From positions 1 to 9,897 of the forward strand of contig CANIMS010000039.1 in NCBI GenBank assembly GCA_947468785.1: a stretch of DNA of 9,897 nt. The letters run 5' to 3'. Numbering within the stretch: the stretch's first letter is position 1; each line of letters opens with the position of its first letter. The translations under genes and the position numbers were made by a program. This DNA comes from Betaproteobacteria bacterium (GTDB lineage Bacteria > Pseudomonadota > Gammaproteobacteria > Burkholderiales > Burkholderiaceae). The notes beneath the pieces were generated by a model, which saw only the letters and a program-made list of their open reading frames with translations, made no database searches and had not been told where the DNA came from. Positions 1 to 6,319 of the stretch are shown here, in pieces.

Positions 1-464
1 CTGTAATTGATAATTTGAGAATAGCAAGTCAGGCGCTAGAGCCTCGTTCCCATTTATTTCTCCCTTTAAGCAAAAGCACTATTGCAATTGCAAGAGCGAA
101 CGAATTATTACAGGAGTTCGGATTATTTGATTGTCATGATCAGCTTGCAGGAGCCTTATCTCATGGCCAGCAAAGACGTTTAGAGATTGCAGTGACACTA
201 GCAACTCGACCAAAGCTTTTGCTCTTAGATGAGCCCACCCAAGGAATGTCACAGGCAGATACTCAGGAGACTGCTGAGCTTATTAAGCAACTAGGATCAA
301 AAATAACAGTGCTATTAATTGAGCATGATGTAGACCTTGTAATGGACTTGTCCAAAAAGGTCATCGTCATGGCGCAGGGAAAGAAATTAGCCGAAGGTAA
401 TCCTGAGCAAGTTCGCTCCAATCCACTGGTACAAACAGCATACTTTGGGGAGGAGTTGGCATGA
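1..464 (+). CDS. Branched-chain amino acid-type (LIV) ABC transporter ATPase, LivG-like, 5' partial
   Basis: This is the C-terminal part of an ABC ATPase that would power an inner-membrane importer of the LIV (hydrophobic amino acid/carboxylate uptake) family. The frame is open to the left window edge (codons begin at base 3 with V-I-D-N-L-R, matching the family's 'TVxENLRLA' stretch), so the true start and Walker A are off-window and the TTG at 15 is not a start. Visible motifs are the LivG form of the ABC signature, LSHGQQRRLE (from about 156), the Walker B segment LLLLDEPTQG (Asp codon at 228) and the switch histidine in LLIEHD (codon at 324). The tail ending NPLVQTAYFGEE is typical of LivG. 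Its stop overlaps the next ATPase start (ATGA, 461-464), so the two are translationally coupled. The family is clear from the motifs; the substrate is unknown, and the context with a decarboxylase suggests an organic acid rather than an amino acid. Confidence 0.9.
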   Translation, partial: VIDNLRIASQALEPRSHLFLPLSKSTIAIARANELLQEFGLFDCHDQLAGALSHGQQRRLEIAVTLATRPKLLLLDEPTQGMSQADTQETAELIKQLGSKITVLLIEHDVDLVMDLSKKVIVMAQGKKLAEGNPEQVRSNPLVQTAYFGEELA

Positions 465-1171
465 TTCTGGAGATGCACGATGTACATGTCAACCTTGGGT
501 TGTCTCATGTTTTACAGGGAGTTAACTTATCCATACGTCCCGGTGAGACTGTAGGTTTATTTGGAAGAAATGGGGTTGGCAAAACAACGATTGTTAAAAC
601 TATTGCCGGTTGGCATAGACCCTCTCAAGGAAAAATATTATTTCAAGGTCAGCCTATTGATGCTTTACCGCCAAATGAAATCACAAGACTGGGGTTGGGG
701 TTGGTACCTGAGGATCGAAGGGTGTTTCCAGGACTAAGTGTTGAAGGGAATCTGAAGCTTGGACTGATGCAAGTTAAAGCAAGTGAGCGAAAGGCAGCAG
801 AACAGCGCATACAAATGGTTTTTGAGCGATTTCCCCGCTTAAGTGAAAGACGTGACCAATCAGGTACAACCTTATCTGGTGGAGAGCAGCAAATGTTAGC
901 AATGGCGCGAGTATTGGTTGGCAATCCAAAATTACTATTAATTGATGAGCCTACTGAAGGGCTTGCTCCAATGGTAGTTGCTGATATTTTTCGGCTAATG
1001 GAGGAGCTTAAATCTCAAGGAATTTCAATTCTTTTGATCGAGCAAAATATTCATAAAGCTATTCATTTGTGCGATAGACATTATGTAGTGGAGCGTGGAA
1101 GGGTGGTTCTTGAGGGCAATTCACAAGATATGGAAGAGCGTAAAGAATTAATTAAACGAGTAAGTGTTTGA
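461..1171 (+). CDS. LIV-type ABC transporter ATPase, LivF-like
   Basis: The second cytoplasmic ATPase of the same LIV-type importer; LivG and LivF normally act as a heterodimer on the permease pair LivH/LivM. The 236 residues match the usual LivF length. Walker A is GRNGVGKTT (residues 35-43), the signature LSGGEQ (138-143), Walker B LLLIDEP (158-164), and the switch position carries Gln195 in LLIEQN, which is normal for LivF rather than a defect. The segment VPEDRRVFPGLSVEGNL (82-98) is also characteristic. The start is supported by a strong Shine-Dalgarno run GGGGAGGAG at 447-455 and the ATGA overlap with the upstream ATPase. The gene ends 19 bp before the Bug-type binding protein. Permeases and a LivK-type binding protein are not in the window and, if present, lie to the left. 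Confidence 0.93.
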   Translation: MILEMHDVHVNLGLSHVLQGVNLSIRPGETVGLFGRNGVGKTTIVKTIAGWHRPSQGKILFQGQPIDALPPNEITRLGLGLVPEDRRVFPGLSVEGNLKLGLMQVKASERKAAEQRIQMVFERFPRLSERRDQSGTTLSGGEQQMLAMARVLVGNPKLLLIDEPTEGLAPMVVADIFRLMEELKSQGISILLIEQNIHKAIHLCDRHYVVERGRVVLEGNSQDMEERKELIKRVSV

Positions 1172-1180
1172 TAAATTAAT

Positions 1181-1184
1181 GGAG
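1181..1184 (+). promoter_or_regulatory. Ribosome binding site choosing the start of the binding-protein gene
   Basis: GGAG lies 6 bases before ATG 1191. It favours this ATG over the in-frame GTG at 1164, which would overlap the upstream gene and add nine residues in front of a normal signal peptide. Confidence 0.65.
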
Positions 1185-1190
1185 AAGTTC

Positions 1191-2177
1191 ATGAAGGCTA
1201 AAAAAATAGGATTTTTTATTGCATTTGCAATTGGCATTCTTTCTGTTACTGCGAATCAATTATTTGCGCAAAGCCCAGTTTCATACCCAGATAAACCAAT
1301 CACAATCATTGTTCCTTATCCACCTGGGGGGTTTAACGATACCCTTGGCAGAATTGTTGGGAAAAAACTCAGTGATGCCTGGGGTGTAAATGTAGTGATA
1401 GATAATAAGCCAGGCGCCGGCACCACAATCGGAAGCAATTTTGTTGCTCGATCTGCTCCAGATGGATACACAATATTAGTGGCTCAATTTCCATTTGCTG
1501 CCAATCCCTACCTATACAAGTCTTTACCATACGACACCCTAAAAGCATTCAGTCCAGTTATATTGGCTGGTCGCTCACCGATGGTATTAGTTGTTAATTC
1601 AAATTCACCAATCAAATCTATGGGTGATTTTTTGTCTCTTGCAAAAGCGAAACCCGGCGCTGTCAATTACGGTTCATCGGGTCCTGGATCTTCCAATCAT
1701 TTGTCCATGGTTTTATTTGAAATGATGGCTGGTGTTAGCTTAAATCAGATTCCTTATAAGGGCAGCACCCCACTGCTAACAGACTTAGCGGGTGGTCAAG
1801 TTGAGGTAGCGTTTGATGCTTATCCACATGTGCGTCCATTTCTTCAATCTGGAAAAATTCGACCTATAGCTATAGCAACCGAAGCTAGATCCCCTTTGAT
1901 GGCAGATGTGCCAACTGTTGCTGAGTCTGGGGTTAAGGGGTATGAAGCTTCATCATGGCATGGTTTTGTCGTGCCATCTGGCACTCCTCAGCCCGTTGTT
2001 GATAAGCTTAATAGACAAATTAATTTGATTCTGAAGCAAGAGGATATTAGGAAAACATTCAATGAGCAGGGAGTTGTGCCTGATGGAGGAACTGCTGCTC
2101 AATTTGAAGTCTTTATTCGCAAACAAATGGATATTTGGAAAAAAGTGGTTTCAACTGCAGGCATTACTCCAGAATGA
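1191..2177 (+). CDS. Bug/TctC-family periplasmic substrate-binding protein
   Basis: A 328-residue periplasmic protein that would capture a small carboxylate for import. The N-terminus is a Sec signal peptide: MKAKK, a hydrophobic core at 6-21, and a likely cleavage after Ala26 (LFA|QS). The mature part opens with the family hallmark YPDKPITIIVPYPPGG (32-47) followed by Asp50, and ARSAPDGYTIL lies further on. The length is typical. Start chosen at ATG 1191 for its GGAG and the clean signal peptide. Known family members bind di- and tricarboxylates, aromatic acids or amino acids, often as orphans without TctA/TctB membrane genes; none is visible here either. It sits between LIV ATPases and a UbiD/UbiX pair, so it probably binds the substrate of that pathway, but this is inference. 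Whether it works with the ABC importer or with a TctAB pair elsewhere cannot be told. Confidence 0.93.
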   Translation: MKAKKIGFFIAFAIGILSVTANQLFAQSPVSYPDKPITIIVPYPPGGFNDTLGRIVGKKLSDAWGVNVVIDNKPGAGTTIGSNFVARSAPDGYTILVAQFPFAANPYLYKSLPYDTLKAFSPVILAGRSPMVLVVNSNSPIKSMGDFLSLAKAKPGAVNYGSSGPGSSNHLSMVLFEMMAGVSLNQIPYKGSTPLLTDLAGGQVEVAFDAYPHVRPFLQSGKIRPIAIATEARSPLMADVPTVAESGVKGYEASSWHGFVVPSGTPQPVVDKLNRQINLILKQEDIRKTFNEQGVVPDGGTAAQFEVFIRKQMDIWKKVVSTAGITPE

Positions 2178-2196
2178 CCATTCTTCTATAGATCTT

Positions 2197-2201
2197 AAAG
2201 G
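2197..2201 (+). promoter_or_regulatory. Ribosome binding site of the UbiD-family gene
   Basis: AAAGG ends 8 bases before ATG 2210 and supports that ATG over the immediately preceding TTG at 2207. Confidence 0.5.
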
Positions 2202-2209
2202 CGATATTG

Positions 2210-3634
2210 ATGAAAAAATTTACCAAATTACGTCCATGGTTATCTCACCTTGCCGATACGAACCGGCTAGTCGCCACCAAAAAGAATGTTTTGCTTAAGC
2301 ATGAATTAGCGGCAATAGCTAAAAAACTTGATGGCAAAAGTAGTGTCTTTTTCCCTAGTCCTGATGGTCACTCTGTTCCCGTTGTTTCTGGTTTTATGTC
2401 TTCGCGTTCATGGATTGCGGAAGCAATGGGAGTTAATGAAGCTGAGTTACTAGACGCATTTCGATTGGCTGCTGATAATCCACTTCCTTGTAATTTGGTC
2501 AAACAGGCGCCTTGCCAGGAGATTGTCCACAGTGATTTTGATGTGAGAACTTTGTTACCTGTGCCCACACATAGCGAGCATGATAGCGGACCTTACATTA
2601 CTGCCGGATTGGTAATTGCTAAAAATCCCAAGACAGGCATTCAAAATGTATCAATTAATCGCATTCAGGTAAATTCAAAAGATCGTATGGCTGTGTTGAT
2701 TTTACCTAGACATCTCCATGCATTTCAGCAAGCAGCAGAAGAGTTGAATCAACCATTACCAGTGGCAGTTGTTATTGGCGTTGATCCCTTAACACTTTTG
2801 GCATCTCAGGCGATTGCACCGATCGATTCAGATGAACTTGAAATTGCTGGCGCTTTGCATGGAGAGCCCTTAGATGTAGTGAGATGTTTAACGAATGATG
2901 TTTTAGTGCCTGCAAATGCGGAAATAGTAATTGAAGGGCATATTCCGCCAAAGGTACGCGAGCTCGAAGGCCCTTTTGGTGAGTACCCTAAATACTATAG
3001 CTCCCAGGAGAAGCGCCAAGTAATCATTGTAGATACGGTTACTCACAGAAAAGATCCCATTTTTCACACCATTGTTCCGGCAGAGTTGGAGCATCTATTG
3101 CTCGGATCTATTCCTAGGGAGGCGACGATCTTATCTTATCTAAGGAGAAGCTTCCCCGGCGTCTTGGATGTACATCTATCTCTAGGGGGTGTGGGGCGAT
3201 ATCATCTTTATGTTCAGATCAAGAAAACACACGAAGGCCTGCCTAAAAATGTGATCTCTGGTGCCTTTAGTTCTCACTATGATGTAAAGCATGTGGTGGT
3301 TGTAGATGAGGATGTTGATGTTCATGAGCCGCTTCAGGTTGAGTGGGCCATTGCCACCAGATTCCAGGCTAAGCGAGGTCTAGTTGTTGTACATGACGCA
3401 CAAGGATCTGTTTTAGATCCCTCAACAACAGTTGGTTTGCCTGTTGATGAGGATGGGGTAATCCCGGCGCAATTTCAAGGCATGAGCTCTAAAGTAGGTT
3501 TGGATGCAACTAAGCCTTTAAGTTATGAGGGGCATGTTTTTACTAAGGTTAAGATTCCTGGTGAAGATAAGGTGAATTTAGAGCTCGTACTTGATGCTCA
3601 ATTTCCAATATCCTCATATCTAAAATCAAATTAA
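2210..3634 (+). CDS. UbiD-family prenylated-FMN-dependent (de)carboxylase
   Basis: A 474-residue cytoplasmic enzyme of the UbiD family, which reversibly decarboxylates aromatic, heteroaromatic or alpha,beta-unsaturated acids using prenylated FMN, Mn2+ and K+. Cofactor and catalytic positions are intact. The block NVSINR gives Asn146 and Arg151, with the same spacing as Asn168/Arg173 of fungal Fdc1. His168 lies in LPRHLH. ELEGPFGEY gives Glu253 and Glu258, spaced like Fdc1 Glu277/Glu282. Family blocks THRKDPI (278-284) and LEH (293-295) follow. HSEHDSGPYITAGLVIAKNPKTG (121-143) resembles the branch holding furan- and pyrrole-carboxylate decarboxylases (HmfF, HudA), though this is a memory-based resemblance only. 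It lies 17 bp before the UbiX gene that should supply its cofactor. A ubiquinone-biosynthetic UbiD is less likely because of the transporter context and shorter length. Family certain, substrate unknown. Confidence 0.93.
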   Translation: MKKFTKLRPWLSHLADTNRLVATKKNVLLKHELAAIAKKLDGKSSVFFPSPDGHSVPVVSGFMSSRSWIAEAMGVNEAELLDAFRLAADNPLPCNLVKQAPCQEIVHSDFDVRTLLPVPTHSEHDSGPYITAGLVIAKNPKTGIQNVSINRIQVNSKDRMAVLILPRHLHAFQQAAEELNQPLPVAVVIGVDPLTLLASQAIAPIDSDELEIAGALHGEPLDVVRCLTNDVLVPANAEIVIEGHIPPKVRELEGPFGEYPKYYSSQEKRQVIIVDTVTHRKDPIFHTIVPAELEHLLLGSIPREATILSYLRRSFPGVLDVHLSLGGVGRYHLYVQIKKTHEGLPKNVISGAFSSHYDVKHVVVVDEDVDVHEPLQVEWAIATRFQAKRGLVVVHDAQGSVLDPSTTVGLPVDEDGVIPAQFQGMSSKVGLDATKPLSYEGHVFTKVKIPGEDKVNLELVLDAQFPISSYLKSN

Positions 3635-3641
3635 ATTTTTT

Positions 3642-3645
3642 AGGA
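3642..3645 (+). promoter_or_regulatory. Ribosome binding site for a GTG start
   Basis: AGGA lies 6 bases before GTG 3652. There is no nearby in-frame ATG, and the protein from this GTG (M-N-K-R-L-I-V-A-I-T-G) begins exactly where UbiX proteins do. Confidence 0.6.
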
Positions 3646-3651
3646 CAGATC

Positions 3652-4227
3652 GTGAACAAACGTTTAATTGTTGCCATTACAGGCGCATCGGGTACGATCT
3701 ATGGTATTCGTATTCTTGAGGCCTTGAAGGATATTGGCATTGAGTCTCATCTCATTATGAGTGATTCTGCCAAGTTAACTATGGCTGCTGAAACTGATTA
3801 CAAGCCCTCGCAGATCGAGGCTATGGCTGATGTTGTTCATTCAGCAAAAAATATTGGTGCATCTATTTCATCTGGATCATTTAAAAGTCTTGGTATGGTT
3901 ATTGCCCCATGCTCAATTAGAACTTTGTCAGAGATTGCTAGCGGAGTAACTAGCAGTTTGGTTTCTAGGGCGGCTGATGTGGTACTGAAAGAACGTCGTC
4001 GCTTAGTTCTATTAGTGCGAGAGACGCCACTCCATGCAGGTCACTTACGCTCTATGTCTCAAGTGACTGAATGTGGTGCAATTGTCATGCCCCCAGTACC
4101 AGCTTTTTATGCCAAACCAGAATCGATAAACGATATGGTGAATCATACCGTTGGAAGATGTCTAGACCTTTTTGATTTGGATAATTCGCTGGTACGCCGT
4201 TGGGGTGGAATGGATGGCAATAAATGA
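3652..4227 (+). CDS. UbiX-family flavin prenyltransferase
   Basis: Attaches a dimethylallyl group to reduced FMN to make the prenyl-FMN cofactor required by UbiD enzymes; family members are flavin-binding dodecamers in the cytoplasm. The 191-residue length is typical. Visible motifs: TGASGTIYG (10-18), the FMN/phosphate loop, then PCSIRTLSEIASG (86-98), RETPLH (123-128), PPVPAFY (147-153) and a C-terminal RRWGG with Trp184. The offsets fit the Pseudomonas aeruginosa enzyme: Arg123, Glu124, Tyr153, Arg169 and Trp184 each lie 16 below its Arg139, Glu140, Tyr169, Arg185 and Trp200, so the active site looks complete. It is 17 bp after the UbiD-family gene and its stop overlaps the next start (ATGA, 4224-4227). 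It is probably a dedicated cofactor maker for the neighbouring decarboxylase; it could also serve ubiquinone synthesis if the genome has no other UbiX. Confidence 0.93.
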   Translation: MNKRLIVAITGASGTIYGIRILEALKDIGIESHLIMSDSAKLTMAAETDYKPSQIEAMADVVHSAKNIGASISSGSFKSLGMVIAPCSIRTLSEIASGVTSSLVSRAADVVLKERRRLVLLVRETPLHAGHLRSMSQVTECGAIVMPPVPAFYAKPESINDMVNHTVGRCLDLFDLDNSLVRRWGGMDGNK

Positions 4228-4505
4228 CTTTATATGTTTACTTTAAATTCATAGTATCTGATCATCCAATGACCTTGAAGCTCATACGGGGCATGCAGGA
4301 GCAGTTATCTCAGGAGTATCCTGGCTTAGAGTGTGATTTATTAAAAAGGCCTAATCTAGACGAAGAGGGTAGGGAAACCTGGATGGAAATATATCGTGGT
4401 GTGATGCCCCAGTCATCTCCATTTATGGAGCGACTTGCAGAGCTAGCCTTAAAGAATGACTTGCCTCAACCTAGGCGAAGTGAAGTTTTTATCCCAGTAG
4501 AGTAG
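4224..4505 (+). CDS. Small DUF4936-like protein of unknown function
   Basis: A 93-residue soluble protein with no signal peptide or membrane segment. The pattern LYVYFKF (3-9), a central LLKRP, then ETWMEIY and a C-terminal SEVFIPV resembles DUF4936, an uncharacterised family of about 90 residues known mainly from Burkholderiales. That assignment is from memory of the pattern and not from a search. The alternating beta-helix look (beta strand, helix 15-33, beta strand, helix 67-78) would fit a small ferredoxin-like or dimeric alpha-beta-barrel fold, but this is inference. The start overlaps the UbiX stop as ATGA, suggesting translational coupling, and the gene is last before the terminator. 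It lacks the cysteine-rich look of VdcD-type small decarboxylase subunits. It may assist the decarboxylase or merely be an old resident of this locus. Confidence 0.8.
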   Translation: MTLYVYFKFIVSDHPMTLKLIRGMQEQLSQEYPGLECDLLKRPNLDEEGRETWMEIYRGVMPQSSPFMERLAELALKNDLPQPRRSEVFIPVE

Positions 4506-4519
4506 AGTATCAGCAAAAC

Positions 4520-4548
4520 AAAAAGCCCCAAATCATCGGGGCTTTTTT
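4520..4548. terminator. Bidirectional intrinsic terminator
   Basis: A perfect 10-bp stem, AAAAAGCCCC (4520-4529) with GGGGCTTTTT (4538-4547), around an 8-base loop. On the plus strand it ends in a run of six T 15 bases after the last gene of the left operon. On the minus strand the transcript ends in TTTTTGTTTT about 20 bases past the phasin stop. It therefore probably serves both converging units. Confidence 0.92.
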
Positions 4549-4567
4549 ATTGGAGAGAGCATTCTGC

Positions 4568-5122
4568 TTATTTTTTCTTAGCAGCCTTGCTTGTTTTCTG
4601 TGCTGTTTTCATGACCGTATCGGTTGCGCTCGACATATTAGTTTGCGCGACTTCTACTGCGTGTTTCACTGCTTTTTGACTGGTTTCAAAAACATTATTA
4701 GCAGAAGCGATAGCTTGCTTCATTGCCTGAACAGCCGCATCCGATCCAGCAGGAGCATTCTTAGTCCAGTCTTCAACTAAGGCATTCATTTTCTTTTGGC
4801 CATCTTGAAATTCTTTTTCAGCTGACTTGGTAAAGCTAGCTTGTGTTTCATGAGCTAAGTCGTATAAGTGACGGCTATAAGCCATTATTTTGTCTGCCAT
4901 TGGCTGCACTGCTTCTGCTTGATGGGCGAGAAGTTGTTGAATATCTTTCACTTCTAAAGCCTTCTTGGCGCTATTCATGCTATCGCTCAAACTTTGCTTA
5001 GCAATTTGCATATTGAGTTCGACTAATTTTTCGATACTTTGGAGCGCTTGATTGGTGAGGCCACTTAAAGTTTCAAGATTGGCTTTTTGTGCTGCTGCGA
5101 TTTGTTCTGGCGTTAGATTCAT
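4568..5122 (-). CDS. phaP: Phasin, polyhydroxyalkanoate granule-associated protein
   Basis: A 184-residue, mostly helical protein that coats polyhydroxyalkanoate storage granules and controls their size and number. The start MNLTPEQIAAAQKANLETL is the standard N-terminus of Burkholderiales phasins (Phasin_2 family), so the ATG at 5122 is chosen; an in-frame ATG 48 bases upstream (5170) would add 16 residues foreign to the family. The rest is Ala-, Lys- and Gln-rich amphipathic helix, with a Lys-rich C-terminus (KTSKAAKKK) as often seen. Only a weak purine stretch (GAAAAGAA) precedes the start. The gene converges with the left operon on a shared terminator and diverges from the EamA transporter gene. 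It implies the organism makes PHA, although no synthase gene is in the window. Confidence 0.92.
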   Translation of the reverse strand: MNLTPEQIAAAQKANLETLSGLTNQALQSIEKLVELNMQIAKQSLSDSMNSAKKALEVKDIQQLLAHQAEAVQPMADKIMAYSRHLYDLAHETQASFTKSAEKEFQDGQKKMNALVEDWTKNAPAGSDAAVQAMKQAIASANNVFETSQKAVKHAVEVAQTNMSSATDTVMKTAQKTSKAAKKK

Positions 5123-5195
5123 ATCAATTCTTTTCGGTTGGATATTGCACTCGTTTTTACTCTCACTCACTCAGTAAGTAAATCCGCTATGCACC

Positions 5196-5226
5196 ATTAT
5201 AAATCATCAATGTTGCGATGCAGCAA
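5196..5226 (-). promoter_or_regulatory. Candidate phasin promoter with overlapping inverted repeat
   Basis: Read on the minus strand, a perfect TATAAT (5201-5196) lies 19 bp after TTGCTG (5226-5221), predicting a leader of about 65 bases before the phasin ATG. The -35 half overlaps an inverted repeat, TTGC-N6-GCAA (5213-5226). TGC-rich dyads are known targets of PhaR repressors in other PHA producers, so this could be the operator. The spacer is 2 bp longer than ideal. Confidence 0.45.
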
Positions 5227-5230
5227 TTAA

Positions 5231-5259
5231 TTGACCCTAAGAGGTATAGTGGACATAAA
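5231..5259 (+). promoter_or_regulatory. Candidate promoter toward the EamA transporter
   Basis: TTGACC (5231-5236) and CATAAA (5254-5259) are separated by 17 bp, giving a sigma-70-like pair about 75 bases before the chosen start. The -10 match is moderate. Confidence 0.35.
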
Positions 5260-5333
5260 GCAGGGACGACTGCAAATAAGCCTAAAATCGATGGTTGAAT
5301 GAAAAAAATCGTAATAATTTCAGTAAGTTACCC

Positions 5334-6221
5334 ATGAAGCTTAGCTTGAACATCGTCATTGCTCCGCTGTTTGTACTCATTTGGAGCACGGGCTTTGTCA
5401 TTGCGAGGCTTGCCATGCCTTATGTAGAGCCGGCAACCTTCCTTTCTTGGCGTTTTGCAGGGGTATTGGCTGCCATGGCGGCTTTAAGTCTAGTTTGGAA
5501 AATGACCTGGCCCAGTAAATCTCAGATCAAGCACATAGCGATTGCAGGAATCCTGCTGCAATTTGGTTATCTGATGGGGGTCTGGTTTGCAGTGCGTTTG
5601 GGAATGACAGCTGGGCTGGTGGCGATCATTGTGGGCTTACAGCCTATCTTGACGGCATGGTTCGCAGCCTGGATTTCTGAAAAAGTCTCGCCAAGGCAAT
5701 GGATTGGATTGGCTTTTGGCTTTGCTGGGGTCGCCTTAGTGGTTGCAGAAAAAATCAGTTTTGTGCCTATACCGCTTGTGAGCTACCTACTGGCCTTCAT
5801 AGCATTGCTGTCGATTACATTTGGGACGCTTTATCAGAAAAAATACTGTCCTGTGTTTGATCTACGCGCCGGATCCTTGATTCAGTTCAGTGTTTCAGCT
5901 GTTATTTGCTTTCTTTGTATGTATTTCTTTGAGTCTGGAGAAATGGTTTGGAATGCGTCAGTAATCGGCGCCTTACTCTGGTCAATCTTCCCGATATCAA
6001 TTGGCTCAATTAGTTTGCTATTTATGATGATTCGCAAGGGAGCTGCAACCAAGGTGACCAGCTTTCTGTATTTAGTGCCACCATGTACTGCGATCATGGC
6101 ATGGATGCTATTTGACGAGCCTTTTACAGCTCTGATGGCTATCGGATTGGGTTTGACAATGACTGGGGTCGTTCTAGTCAATACGCGCCAGTCAAATACG
6201 ATTGCGACAATTGCTGAGTAA
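5334..6221 (+). CDS. EamA/DMT-family inner-membrane transporter
   Basis: A 295-residue, very hydrophobic protein with roughly ten membrane segments arranged as two EamA repeats, the layout of drug/metabolite transporter superfamily exporters. The first segment contains the typical APLFVLIWSTGFVIARLA followed by EPATFLSWRF; the second repeat ends with FLYLVPPCTAIMAWMLFDEP and GLTMTGVVLVN, both characteristic. Family members export amino acids, nucleosides or other small metabolites; nothing here fixes the substrate. ATG 5334 is chosen because the membrane domain begins at once after it. An in-frame TTG at 5295 would add a polar 13-residue stretch, and neither start has a good Shine-Dalgarno, so the start is uncertain. 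The gene is divergent from phasin and 98 bp ahead of the peptidase gene. Confidence 0.9.
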   Translation: MKLSLNIVIAPLFVLIWSTGFVIARLAMPYVEPATFLSWRFAGVLAAMAALSLVWKMTWPSKSQIKHIAIAGILLQFGYLMGVWFAVRLGMTAGLVAIIVGLQPILTAWFAAWISEKVSPRQWIGLAFGFAGVALVVAEKISFVPIPLVSYLLAFIALLSITFGTLYQKKYCPVFDLRAGSLIQFSVSAVICFLCMYFFESGEMVWNASVIGALLWSIFPISIGSISLLFMMIRKGAATKVTSFLYLVPPCTAIMAWMLFDEPFTALMAIGLGLTMTGVVLVNTRQSNTIATIAE

Positions 6222-6319
6222 TGATGGGCGGAATATCCAGGGTAGGGCGAATAAATCGTACTCTTACTCGGAAATTAATTATCATTCCGTATGTTAAAAG
6301 TTTTTGAAGGTATTTTGGA

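Noticed and set aside
15..17. TTG as the start of the first ATPase
   Set aside because: The frame is open to the window edge with family-like residues before it, and Walker A is missing, so the gene is simply cut.
1164..1166. GTG as the start of the Bug protein
   Set aside because: It overlaps the upstream gene and puts nine polar residues ahead of a normal signal peptide; ATG 1191 has a better-placed GGAG.
4224..4505. VdcD-type small subunit of a non-oxidative decarboxylase
   Set aside because: VdcD-like proteins begin with a Cys-rich CPRC-like motif; this protein has one cysteine and a different pattern.
4550..4780. Plus-strand open frame of 76 codons opposite the phasin gene
   Set aside because: It is antisense to a clear phasin gene, has no family resemblance and is Cys/Phe-rich in the way antisense shadows often are.
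6269..6290. Fur-box-like AT-rich dyad ahead of the PbpG-like gene (CGGAA...TTCCG)
   Set aside because: By hand only about 12 of 19 positions match the Fur consensus, no more than AT-rich sequence may give, and the downstream gene has no iron link.
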